From NCBI RefSeq assembly GCF_009905375.1, contig NC_133647.1, positions 77,800,231 through 77,864,230 on the forward strand: DNA of 64,000 nucleotides, in the 5' to 3' direction. Positions 35,749 through 46,825 of this stretch are shown one piece after another (the stretch's first letter is position 1; the number at the start of each line of letters is the position of its first letter). Below the pieces are notes generated by a model. That model saw only the letters and a program-made list of their open reading frames with translations. It did not search any database and was not told the DNA's origin. This DNA comes from Apium graveolens (taxonomy: Eukaryota; Streptophyta; Magnoliopsida; Apiales; Apiaceae). The position numbers and the translations under genes are program-made.

Positions 35749-36203
35749 CTAACTCCAAGGAAACTCTGGTCCGCCTAGCCTCTTGAGATCCTCCATCACC
35801 TCACTAGCCCATCCCATAAATGCATCAGGGCCAGCTAATGTAGCTCCATGCAATCTAGCCTCAAGAACCCTCTGTGTCACATGAATCTCCTCTCGAATCT
35901 CCCTCACACCACGATCAACATCTGTAGTCCTGATGATATGCTGCATCTCTAGGATCTGTTCCAAGAAGGAATTACGCTCTAGTAGAAGAGCCTCATACCG
36001 ATAATAAGGAACATGATGCAATGTAGACTGGAATGGGGCACCCGTAACTGAATGCCTAGTGGAATCAGAATCAGCAGGTGGGGGTCCTCTGATAGGCGGC
36101 CTCATGCATGGGGTGGAATAGCCTGCAGTGGTACGGGCTGCAACACAGGTGGAGGTAAAATAGTCAAAACTGGTGGAACAACATGACGTGGATCCGAAGA
36201 TGG
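35749..36203 (-). pseudogene. Extra reading frame upstream of gag, C-terminal part (Tekay-like element)
   Basis: The frame 36105-35749 (118 codons) reads MRPPIRGPPPADSDS, then VPYYRYEALLLERNSFLEQ, REIREEIHVTQRVLEARLH and a tryptophan-containing end GPEFPWS with TAG. Glu/Leu/Arg-rich helices suggest a coiled coil. A Pro-rich, open stretch in another frame (36106-36203) continues upstream across the copia insertion to an ATG at 62664, with what looks like one missing base near 36106. The whole would be about 170 codons. Most gypsy elements of this lineage start with gag, so the frame is unusual. I recognise no family, and a function is not inferred. Confidence 0.55.
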
Positions 36204-36208
36204 TCCTC
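36204..36208. repeat. Target-site duplication TCCTC (left)
   Basis: TCCTC next to the copia LTR, repeated at 62608-62612. It lies within the extra reading frame of the Tekay-like element. Confidence 0.9.
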
Positions 36209-38195
36209 TATTAGGTCCAAATATACATATAGAGGGGGGGGGGTGAATGTATGTTTTTCATTTTTCGTTAATTTATTGCAGCGGAAAATAAACCTCGAAA
36301 ATGAAATAAACAAACACTAAGAGATTCACAGAATAATTCTTTTTTATTAAGAAATTAAACCGTAAAGGTTTGCTTACAACTCCGAATATAAATAATTCGA
36401 AGCAACAAATATAGAGAGAACCAAAATAATAACAATCAATTTGGGGTTCTATCTATCACTCTAAAAATTCAAAGCTTCTATCAAAAGATATCAAATACAA
36501 CCAAGAGAGCTTTAAATAATGAGTGTTACAAGTTTGTAAGGCTTTAATGGTGTGAAATAAATTGGGCAGCACTTCTCTCCTTAATTTCAATAAATGAAAT
36601 CAACCCACTCTACAAGAAAAATTCTACAGAGCTTTAATGGTGTTTTGCTGAGAAGTGTTATTTTCCAATCTGCTGAAAATTGGTTTTGTAGTGGTAGAAT
36701 TGTAGGAGAGATAGAAGAGACCACGTGGCTGCCTCTTGTCCATTTGTTTTAATTGGTACAACTTGCATATTATTTTGTGGCACTTGGAGTAATGTCTGTG
36801 GCGACTTGTGGGATATGATCTCTATGGCGACAACTTGCAATAGTACACGAAAATTCATTTGGTTTCTTTTATTTCGGACAAAAACCAATAGCGCGCATGA
36901 GAAAAGAACTCCGTCGCCTTTTAGCTTCAGTTACTCTCTCTATGGCGACTTAGAGTATTAGGAGCAGTCACAGTCAATTTCCTTTGTTCATTGAGAAAAC
37001 ACATGCAGGTAATGAAGACTCGGTTCTCACTGTCAATACACAGGTACCATGGGAAGATTCGTGTTGCACGCGCAAGGAGAAACCAACGGCAACAGGAGGT
37101 CGCCAGAGGTATCATTCACGCGCACGTTGGAACAAGTTGATAGCCGTCTTTTGCTTTAGATTTTTTTCATTTCCTTTCAATCTTTGCGCGGGCCATGTGC
37201 AGCTTGAACTTGCATATAAAATAAACACAATGAGAAGGAATTGCTTCTCGTTTTCTTTATTTCCAAACCAAATATGCATGTATGTGATTTCCTTTGTGCA
37301 CTGTGTTATTACGCCTGGTTGCTTCTGTTAGAAAATTGAACACCCGAGCTTGCATAAATATAGATACATCTGGCTGGCTAATTAAAAAAAATAAGTATTT
37401 GATATTTAAAATAAATAAATAAATAACTTTAAATTTATTTATTTATTTAAATAAAATTCAAACATTAATTTTATTTTCTAGAATTAAATATTGATATTAA
37501 AATAAATAAATAAATCTTTTGAGATTATTTTATTCATTTAATAAAATTTTAAATTTTAATTTATTAATTTTAAAATCAAATTGTGATCTAAAATTAAATA
37601 AATAAATGAGATGATTTTCATTTATTCATTTAATAAAAAATCAGTCATTGATTTAAAAATAAATCCAGTAAATCCTCGGGCTGTATTCCTCTATATCTGC
37701 AGGTCTCCTAATCTCCGGGAATTTGTACCTCAAAATATTTCCAGACTCCTCGAGTACAAAAAACACTAAACAATGTTCCTTAAATATAATACTCTGTTTC
37801 CTTTCACGGATCACTGATGTCTCGTGCAAGGGTCTGGTTCACAGACGACTAATTCCGCTCTCAGGCCTTCGTATTATGCCCGTATAAACCGCTGTTAAGT
37901 TTTCTACCAAGTATAACCAACTTCACTAGGGATCCTTGAGGTCTTCACACTGATTCTGACAACTGCTTCGAATGACTCCAACCTTATTCCTCCGATGCCT
38001 GAACATATTAATGAACTTCATACGGATCGTTGTTGACTCTTCTTCACTGCAGCTAACAAAACCTTTTGTGCATATACCCAATAAAAAATCTGTACTGATT
38101 CTAGTGGGACAGATTATTCCAAAGTCCTTGTTCTCTGTTGAGTTATCCAAACTAGTATTGTTGAGATAACCATACAACTTCAATCTTGCTCAACA
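36209..38195 (-). repeat. Copia 3' LTR, 1987 bp
   Basis: Matches 60556-62607. The start reads TATTAGGTCC where the other LTR has TGTTAGGTCC, a change in the terminal dinucleotide. The end is ...GCTCAACA. It contains a G-run near 36232 and a long AATAAATAAATA / TTTATTTATT tract at 37400-37670. The other LTR has an insertion of about 60 bp near 61240-61310 with TCACGCGGC and GTACACGTGCACGTG words that is absent here. Confidence 0.92.
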
Positions 38196-38208
38196 ATCTC
38201 CCCCTATT
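38196..38208 (-). other. Copia polypurine tract
   Basis: Element strand AAATAGGGGGAGAT next to the LTR. Similar purine tracts recur at about 38602-38620 and near 38510 and 38395 inside the tail. Confidence 0.85.
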
Positions 38209-40503
38209 TGACTGTTACACCTGACGGTCAAATAATAATGGAGAAGCAACAGTTTGAAGGATAACTCAACTAACCTTATCAAAAAATCTTCAATCAGCTT
38301 TCAACTTACAATCCTGGACTTGGAAATAATACTATCTTATATCTATCACATCTTCTATAAGCATTCAGCTTCATCAAAGAACAGATTCTTCTCTCCCTTA
38401 TGTAAAGTTGCAGGAAGATACGTCTTCCAAACACTGTCTTCAATAATCTTCAGATCTTCCCATAAAGCACATAGAAAACATTTTGGAATCCAGAACCAAA
38501 ACCTAATAATCTCTCTCCCTTAAATGAAGAACCCTTCCTTAGTCCAATAAAGTTAGAAATCCCTCTTCTTAGTTACAGAAAGACCATCAGTCCATAATCT
38601 CTTCATAATCTCTCCCCCTTAGTTGAGTAATCCTTCAAAATGTATTTAGAGTAAAACCTTAGGATCAACCAACCAAGTGAAGAGACTAATTGGTAACCAT
38701 TCCTCACAGTGCAAGTGTGTGATTTCTGTTTAGTGATCTCACATTATGTTTCACTCCACTCCACACTCAAGTATTTGTCACTCAGTCTCACAGTGTGTCA
38801 CTCACTCAAAGCTCCAAACATCCAAGTGTACCTGCAAGAAAATCCTTTTCATAGAAATGTTGCCTTCCACCTTCAAGGATGGAAACTCTCAGTCAAGATA
38901 TTCAGAAATGTTCCTTCTGAGAGGGGAAATTAGGATTCTTTTAAGTGGCAGAATTCCTGATATCCCTCAACTTCCATGAAGAAGTATACCTTATAAACTC
39001 GTCAGTTGATATCTCAGTCCTCATTTATGAGTTGTTATTTTGACTAAGTCAAAATCATATCCAGATTTGAATTCTGGGAAGATAACCAGTGATTAATGCT
39101 ATGGCATTAAAGATCAAAGATTTCTTCTGAAATCCGTGAAGACTTATCAAAGTAACCAATCAAGATCAAGATCATATATTCTTATTCAAAATCAGAGATA
39201 AAGATTAGAACATGATCCAGGATTTCAACTGATTACCATTGACCTTGATATGGTTTGACAATGATTGCTGTGTCAATACCTTCCTGGTGTGTGTGAATCG
39301 CACATGTACATTGGAAACATTTTAATCAAGGAGTAGTGACTCTTATACAGATGCCCTGGCTGACAGACGAATTTTCAATAGATAATATTATGTTGGGAGG
39401 ATGCACCTAGTAACTGTTTATATGCCTTTTTCAGCTCTATATCCTTTTGAGAGAATACATATGGGTTAAAGATGTCTCAAGTTATACATACTCCACTTCT
39501 TTGTAAGAGACAGAGCTATAGGGTTGACCTTTCCTTCCTTATGTGGTGCTTCTTGGCACTATCTCCCTTATCCTCAACACAACTCCAAAACCAAGTGGTA
39601 ATTTTGTCTGATCACTAAGTTGAAATCTCAAAAAATTAAGTGAATCAGAGAAAAATCTAGGGGATGTATCAAAGTAAGGTAATGGAATACTATTTGAGAG
39701 GTGTTTGGTTGTAATGACTTGGGATAGAACCTATGAGGTGTGATAGGCTCTTAGTCAGTTCCTAAAACCACTGAGGGTGTTGAAGATCACAAACATCTGA
39801 AGTACAATATCAGAGAATTTGATGATCAAGAACAGAGTGATTTTAGAACCAGAAATCTTTTACCTTTACTTACCACAATATGGATTCATGAAGGATGTCT
39901 CAGATGATCTTACTTTCTGATTCTTGACAGTACTACTCAAACAAATCTCATCAACTCAAAACAGTTCAAAGTTAGTCCAATAAAGATCAATACTATAGAG
40001 GAAAGAGATGAACATTATTTTAAGCTTATAAGATATGCATAAGGTAATCAGAGTATAAGAAATATATCAGGATCAAATATCCAGAACAAAACATAAGCAT
40101 AGCAAGATCATCAGAGTTACATATAGAATCAACCTATAAGTCATATAAGCCATTATTTATGCCAGGAGTGTATCCACAAAGTATGCACCAATTGATTAGA
40201 CAATACAAGATTGAACTAATTTAAAATCTACTCCTAACATAATAATATCAATATGAAGAGTGTTTGCATCAGAGTAAGCATATAACATGTAAACATTCAA
40301 ACAACTCATATATTGCATCAAAAATTCTAACTTACTTACCGCTAGTATATAACATGTAACACATGGTAATTAGTTAGCTTCAAAACAAGTTTACAAACAT
40401 GGATATATATAATGAATAGATATGTAAACTTACTTTCCCCTCATAGCATCATCATCGGGGTAGTAAAGTTTACCCGCACCAAATTACATTTGTTGATTTC
40501 CAA
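38209..40503 (-). other. Copia 3' tail between pol and LTR, no supported gene
   Basis: About 2.3 kb where some large copia elements carry an envelope-like frame. No minus-strand frame of useful length exists and no transmembrane or signal segment was seen. Purine tracts resembling the polypurine tract recur near the LTR. It may be a decayed extra gene or simply untranslated sequence. Confidence 0.55.
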
Positions 40504-42120
40504 TTAATTGGACAAATTCAACATGCCAAGTTCACTGACCAACTTGTTGAAGGTAGCTTCATCAAGTGGTTTCATGAAAATGTCTGCAATTTGGTCCATT
40601 GTGGGAACATAATGAAGTTCCACAATTCCATTCGTTATATGCTCTCGAGTGAAATGATACCTTATATCAATATGTTTGGTCCTTGAATGCTGAACATGGT
40701 TGTTTGAGATTGCTATGGCACTTGTGTTGCCATAATAGATAGGAATATTCTTCAAATCAAGTCCATAGTCTCGGAGTTGGTTTCTCATCCAAAAAAGTTA
40801 AGAACAGCAGCTACCAGCAGAAATGTATTCAGCTTCAGCAGTAGACGTAGAAACTGAATGTTCCTTCTTACTAAACCAAGAAACCAATCTTCTCCCAAGA
40901 AACTGACATCTTCCTGAAGTACTCTTCCGATCAATCTTACATCCAGCGTAGTCAGAATCTGTGTAGCCGATGAGATCTAAACCCGTATCTTTAAGATACC
41001 AAATACCTAGATTAGGTGTACCCTTCAGATATCTGAAAATTCTTTTAACGGCTATCATATGAGATTCCTTCGGATCAGCTTGGAACCGTGCACACAAACA
41101 TGTAGCAAATATAATATCTTGACGACTCGCAGTCAGGTAGAGTAATGGTCCAATCATGCCTTGATAATAAGTGATGTCCACCATCTTACCAGACTTATCT
41201 TGATCCTGTTTTATGGCAGTTGCCATCGGAGTCTTTGCAGGTGTTGATTCTTTCAACTGATATTTCTTCAGAAGATCTCTAATATACTTCATTTGACAAA
41301 TGAAGATACCATCTGATTTCTGACTCACTTGTAATCCAAGGAAGTAGCTTAACTCACCAATCATACTCATCTCATACCTACTCTGCATAAGCTTAGCAAA
41401 CCTTGCACAAAGTGCATCATTTGTAGACCCAAATATAATGGCGTCAACATAAACTTGCACAAATATGGTATCATCTTTATGATTCTTATGAAATTGAGTC
41501 TTATCTATAACACCTCTAGTGAAACCATTTTCAAGAAGAAATTCTGAGAGAGTGTCAAACCATGTTCTCGGCGCTTGCTTTAGACCATAAAGAGCCTTGA
41601 AGAGAAAATAGACAAAATCTTCAAACTCAGGATCTATGAAACCAGGGGGTTGCTCCACATAGACCTCTTCTTCAAGCTCACCATTCAGGAAAGCACTTTT
41701 CACATCCATCTGATATACCTTGAAGTTTGAATGTGCTACAAATGCTAAAAACATCCTGATGGCTTCAAGTCTAGCAACTGGTGCAAAGGTCTCATCGTAG
41801 TCGATCCCTTCTTCTTGAGAGTATCCCTTAGCAACCAGTCTCGCCTTGTTCCTTGTTACAATTCCATCTTCATCAAGCTTGTTTCTGAAAACCCATTTAG
41901 TGCCAATCACTGATTTGTCTTTAGGTCTGGGTACAAGCTTCCACACTTTCTGTCGTTCGAACTGATTGAGTTCCTCTTGCATAGCAATCACCCAATCAGG
42001 ATCTCCAAGAGCTTCATCTACTTTCTTTGGGTCCATTTGAGATAGAAACCCAGAATAGAAACATTCATTTGTTGTAGCTCTTCTAGTCTTGACTCCAATG
42101 TCAGGATTACTAAGTATCAA
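40504..42120 (-). pseudogene. Copia reverse transcriptase and RNase H
   Basis: One frame of 539 codons interrupted by a TAA at 40798. It opens with [18 protein letters not shown] and continues through [56 protein letters not shown] and [11 protein letters not shown]. The catalytic motif reads [10 protein letters not shown] where YVDD is expected, so the second active-site Asp is Ala. RNase H follows ([22 protein letters not shown], then HSRTKHIDIRYHF and VPTMDQIADIF) and ends LGMLNLSN. The stop at 40798 lies inside RNase H. The frame is otherwise well preserved for over 400 codons, but the enzyme would be inactive. Confidence 0.92.
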
Positions 42121-43621
42121 GTTCTGAGGGTGGTTTTACTCCATACTCTATATTTTGGTAGACTACCCTTGATGACTCAGTATTTTCAGAATTATGTTGT
42201 GTCTGACTACCGGATCCTTGTTCTTCTTCTTGTTCTGCTCCCCCTGAGTTGTTGCCAGCTTCATCTACAGAATCTGAAGCTTGAGGACTAGTCCCTGAGA
42301 TAGTGTGACTTATCTCATGACCATTACCTTCAGAATCTGCATCAGAATTATGATCATCAGGATCATTGCCATTGTCATTGTTGTCTGGAACAACTTCAGG
42401 TTCATCTTCTTTATCAAAAAGATCTTCAACATGAAGATTATCACTATCATCTTCCTTCTGGATACTTGGGAGCTTGGCGTCATCAAATATTACATTAAGG
42501 CTTTCCACAACCTTTTGATCACTAATCACATACACCCTGTAAGCCTTTGACTCTAGAGAATAGCCCAGAAAGATACCTTCTTCAGCTTTAGCATCAAACT
42601 TTCCAAGATGCTCATCATCCTTAAGCACAAAGCACTTTCCTCCAAACATGTAAGGGGTCTTCTCATATGTCTTGTTGATCAAGGTTCTGTTTTAAGTATA
42701 GCATGCAGTGTTTACTGCTTTAGCCCAAAAGTAAGTAGGAAGATTTGCTTCATTAAGCAAAGTCCTTGCAGCTTCAACCAATGTTCGATTCTTCCTCTCA
42801 ACCACTCCATTTTGTTGTGGAGTCCTTGGTTCTGAAAACTGTCTTGAGATGGCCTTCTCGACACATAAATCATTCAGCTTTGCATTTATGAATTCTATTC
42901 CATTATCTGATCTGATTGTTCACACAAGCACTCCAGCTTCTAACTCAATCTTGTTGATATGATCAATAATTATATCAGGTGCTTCATCTTTTGAATGTAA
43001 GAATAACACCCACGTGTATCTGGAATAGTTATCAACAATCACTAAGCCATATTTTTTTCTTGACATAGACATGACGTCGACAGGACCAAACAAATCCATG
43101 TGAAGGAGTTGTAGTGGTTCAGTGATGTCAGTCATTGTCTTCTTCTTGTGTGATGCCCTCTTTGACTTTCCCTTCTCACATGCTTCACAAAGTCCATCAG
43201 GACTGAATTCCATCTCGGGCAATCCTCTCACCAATTCCCTCTTAACCAAAGAATTCATGGTCTTGAAGTTCATGTGGGAGAGCTTCTTATGCCATAACCA
43301 ACTTTCATCTGGAGAGGCTTTACTGTATAAACACATTACTTGACCATCTGCAGAATTCCAGTAAGCTACGAACAAATCACCCTTTCTAACTCCATTGAGA
43401 GTCAGCTTCTCATTCTTCTGATTAGAGATCAAACACTTCTCTTTCTTGAACAACACTTCACATCCTTTGTCAGAATTGACTGATACTGAGAAGATTGTGG
43501 ATAAGATCTTCAACCAGAGAGATTTCTTCAATGATGACATTTCCAATTTCCAAACAGCCATATCCCGTAGTATAACCTTTGATGTCATCTCCAAAAGTAA
43601 CCACTTGGCCAGCTTTCTCAA
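42110..43621 (-). pseudogene. Copia integrase and acidic hinge
   Basis: One frame with a TGA at 42920 and a TAA near 42690. The zinc-binding domain has WLWHKKLSHMNF and LCEACEKGK (HHCC). The catalytic Asp residues lie in LLHMDLFGPV and in IRSDNGIEF, and the Glu in NGVVERKNRT, the latter two between the two stops. FLGYSLESKAYRVY closes the domain. An acidic hinge follows (DKEDEPEVVPDNNDNGNDPD, then QEEEQGSGSQTQ). A one-base shift near 42125-42150 separates the hinge from RT. Integrase would insert the cDNA in the nucleus; here it is broken. Confidence 0.9.
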
Positions 43622-43725
43622 CCACCTTTGATAGCAGGGCTCTATCTCCAGTCATATTCCTTGAACATCCACTATCCAGAATCCACATGACCTTCTTTTG
43701 CTTTATGCCTTGAAAATAAAAGTGA
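43470..43725 (-). pseudogene. Copia protease
   Basis: A 72-codon frame with WILDSGCSRNMTG, the aspartic protease site of copia elements, then VVTFGDDIKGYTTGYG and LIHNLLSISQF. It is one frame away from gag (the frame changes at about 43726, apparently from one extra T) and one frame away from integrase (43621). Protease should be released from a gag-pol polyprotein; the shifts prevent that. Confidence 0.88.
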
Positions 43726-45387
43726 TTAAGTTTTCTTTGGTACCCAAACTACGTTGGGTCCAGAAGACTTAAAAGCATTTGAATATATAACATTTCTTTT
43801 CACAGAGTTGACAGGCTTAACAGTTTTTGCTTTATCATTGATTATTTCCTTGTCACTTTCAGACGCACCAACAGACTTGCTCTTGGGCTTGGTGACAGGT
43901 GCCACTTTTCTAGCTTTAGGAGGGCTTACAGTCATTGATCTACCAGTGTTCTTACTAACATGCTTATCATGATTATGAGATGTATTATGTGAGTGTGTAG
44001 AATCAAGATAAGTGTGCATGAAAGATACTACACATGGCATGCAAATAGATTTATTACACTTAAAAACTTTAGGAATGTTAAGCATGTTATGCACATAAGT
44101 ATTCTTAACATTGTCTACTTTAACCTTTCTACAAGCATGAGTAAGATGACCAGCGGAACCACAGTTATTGCATAACTTCCTAGGGCCATTATTTCCTATC
44201 CTGCCATTTCTACTTATACTCTTCTTATTCTTGGAAGTAAAACCTAGTCCGGCAAAAGATAAATCATAGTCACTAGCAACAGACGTAGGTTTCTTTGCCT
44301 TTTGTCTCCTTGAGAGCTCGAGATCCTCAACAAGCATCTCATGATGAATATAAAGATTATCTTCATCAAAGGGCTCAACAGTAGCTTTCTTAAATAGAGG
44401 CTTCTTAGCTTCCTTAAGAACATGAGGTGTACTAGGGGGATTAACAACTTTCTCTACAGGCTCATTTTCAACTACTCGTTTCTTAGAAGCTTTTCTAAGT
44501 TCTTCGTAGTCTAAGCCTATCCCAACCTTTCCACCTACTACTTGATCAGCTATGAGCTTCTTAAAAAGATTTGCACAATCAGTAAAAGCAAGCAATTTAG
44601 TTTCTAATTCCGCATTCTTGTTCCTAAGTTCTTCCTCTGTCTCAAGGTGCTTAGTAATCTTAAGCTCTAAATATTTATTGGTTTGCTTATGATTGTCAAC
44701 ACTGACCCTATTTAAAACTAACTTATCATTTTCATCTTTAACTTTCTTTAGTTCTAGTTTAAGGTCTTCGACATCAAGCATAGTACATCTTAGTGTAGTA
44801 CTAACGTTTCTATACACTTCTTTTATGACATCATGTTGCTCAATGCATTCCTTTGTATTGCATCGTGCCTTAAGATAGTGATGAGAAACAACATTTCCAT
44901 ACACTAGGACAGTCTGCCTTAAGGCGACAAAGTGTTCATTCTCATACAAGTTATCTGGAGGTAAAGCACGAATAGTTGGAAATGTTACCTGAGATGAAGA
45001 TTCTGCCATCAATGCAAGATTTCCATATTGCCCTTCTTCATCATCAGTGTCATCCCAGCTCTTCCCCTCAGCTATGTAAGATTTCACTGGATACTTCCTT
45101 GAGCTACCTGAGTCCTTCTTCTGATAAGCTTTGCCTTTATCCTTTGACTGTTGAGGCTTCCTACATTCAGTGGCAAAGTGCCCAACCTCATCACAGTTAT
45201 AACATCTGAACTTGCTTCTATCAACCATCCCTGTCTTGTAACCTGATCCAAAATATGAACTTGACATCTGACTACGGTTGCTGCTTCCAAAACCCCTTAA
45301 ACCTTACTTCCTTCTAAACCTGATATTACTGAACATCCCAGCTAAGTTGGCCATAGTAGGATCTTCCGTACTTTGCAGCTCCTCAGT
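43726..45387 (-). pseudogene. Copia gag, C-terminal part (first duplication unit)
   Basis: 513 codons from 45267 to TAA 43726, with upstream sequence to 45387. The zinc knuckle CYNCDEVGHFATEC is near residue 22. A long coiled-coil-like part (LKLELKKVKDENDKLVLN, then LRNKNAELETKLLAF) follows, and a second knuckle CNNCGSAGHLTHAC lies near residue 365. A stretch ending NVVWVPKKT precedes the stop. Upstream it is interrupted by a 213-bp LTR fragment at 45388, because the gag/LTR junction was duplicated. Gag packages the element RNA. Confidence 0.9.
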
Positions 45388-45600
45388 TGTAATAACCCCA
45401 TTTTTTGGAAATTTTTGAAACCCTGATGAATAGTAACTTTTTTTTTGCTAATGATGCTGATTAAGGAAAATTATCGGATCACACTATATAGGAGTACTGT
45501 TATGGAAATTCTAAGATCGTATTAGTATTCCATAAAGTAAATAAGTGTATGTAAAGATCGTCAGAATCCAAATTCGAACACTTTGATTTTTCCCGAAAAT
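44421..45600. repeat. Tandem duplication, unit 1 (gag plus first 213 bp of LTR1)
   Basis: Pairs with 45646-46825 at a constant offset of 1225 bp with only scattered substitutions and no indel noticed. It includes copia gag up to the insertion point at 45387 and the first 213 bp of element C's LTR. It therefore arose after element C inserted. Confidence 0.92.
45388..45600 (+). repeat. Duplicated LTR1 start, 213 bp
   Basis: Begins TGTAATAACC after CTCAGT, exactly like the true LTR start at 46613, and stops at ...CCCGAAAAT. It is a by-product of the duplication and not a separate insertion. Confidence 0.92.
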
Positions 45601-45648
45601 AAGAAAGCTACTGTTGAGCCCTTTGATGAAGATAATCTTTATATTCAT
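45601..45648 (+). repeat. Inverted 48-bp copia segment at the duplication seam
   Basis: Exact reverse complement of 44344-44391 (begins AAGAAAGCTACTG, ends TATATTCAT). It shares CAT with the start of unit 2 (45646-45648). This is templated filler in opposite orientation. Confidence 0.9.
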
Positions 45649-46612
45649 GAGGTGTACTAGGGGGATTAACAACTTTCTCTACAGGCTCATTTTTAACTAC
45701 TCGTTTCTTAGAAGCTTTTCTAAGTTCTTCGTAGTCTAAGCCTATCCCAACCTTTCCACCTACTACTTGATCAGCTATGAGCTTCTTAGAAAGATTTGCA
45801 CAATCAGTAAAAGCAAGCAATTTAGTTTCTAATTCCGCATTCTTGTTCCTAAGCTCTTCCTCTGTCTCAAGGTGCTTAGTAATCTTAAGCTCTAAATATT
45901 TATTGGTTTGCTTATGATTGTCAACACTGACCCTATTTAAAACTAACTTATCATTTTCATCTTTAACTTTCTTTAGTTCTAGTTTAAGGTCTTCAACATC
46001 AAGCATAGTACATCTCAGTATAGTACTAACGTTTCTATACACTTCTTTTATGGCATCATGTTGCTCAATGCATTCCTTTGTATTGCATCGTGCCTTAAGA
46101 TAGTGATGAGAAACAACATTTCCATACACTAGGACAGTCTGCCTTAAGGCGACAAAGTGTTCATTCTCACACAAGTTATCTGGAGGTAAAGCACGAATAG
46201 TTGGAAATGTTACCTGAGATGAAGATTCTGCCATCAATGCAAGATTTCCATATTGCCCTTCTTCATCGTCAGTGTCATCCCAGCTCTTCCCCTCAGCTAT
46301 GTAAGATTTCACTGGATACTTCCTTGAGCTACCTGAGTCCTTCTTCTGATAAGCTTTGCCTTTATCCTTTGACTGTTGAGGCTTCCTACATTCAGTGGCA
46401 AAGTGCCCAACCTCATCACAGTTATAACATCTGAACTTGCTTCTATCAACCATCCCTGTCTTGTAACCTGATCCAAAATATGAACTTGACATCTGACTAC
46501 GGTTGCTGCTTCCAGAACCCCTTAAACCTTGCTTCCTTCTAAACCTGATATTACTGAACATCCCAGCTAAGTTGGCCATAGTAGGATCTTCCGTACTTTG
46601 CAGCTCCTCAGT
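45608..46612 (-). pseudogene. Copia gag middle part, duplicated copy (second unit)
   Basis: The frame 46579-45608 (323 codons) repeats the gag segment MANLAGMFSNIRFRRKQG, knuckle CYNCDEVGHFATEC and coiled-coil part. It then reads out of frame through the inverted filler to a stop at 45608. In element sense it directly continues the gag N-terminal part at 59504-60340 once element C is disregarded. Differences from unit 1 are a few substitutions. Confidence 0.9.
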
Positions 46613-46825
46613 TGTAATAACCCCAATTTTTGGAAATTTTTGAAACCCTGATGAATAGTAATTTTTTTTTTGCTGATGATGCTGATTAAGGAAAATTATC
46701 AGATCACACTATATAGGAGTACTGTTATGGAAATTCTAAGATCGTATTAGTATTCCATAAAGTAAATAAGTGTATGTAAAGATCGTCAGAATCCAAATTC
46801 GAACACTTTGATTTTTCCCGAAAAT
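45646..46825. repeat. Tandem duplication, unit 2
   Basis: Second unit of the 1.2-kb duplication. Its right part is the start of the true 5' LTR of element C. Confidence 0.9.
46608..46612. repeat. Target-site duplication TCAGT (left)
   Basis: TCAGT immediately before the LTR of element C, repeated at 59499-59503. The copia gag frame is continuous across the site when one copy is counted. Confidence 0.93.

Noticed and set aside
37400..37670. AATAAATAAATA / TTTATTTATT tract as a MITE insertion
   Set aside because: Present at the same place in both copia LTRs (also 61800-62050), so it is part of the LTR.
38209..40503. Envelope-like gene in the copia tail
   Set aside because: Position fits what is known of some large copia elements, but no frame, signal peptide or membrane segment is visible.
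45388..45600. 213-bp LTR piece read as a separate insertion of another element
   Set aside because: It has the same left flank (CTCAGT) as the true LTR and a constant 1225-bp offset to it, so it is part of a tandem duplication.
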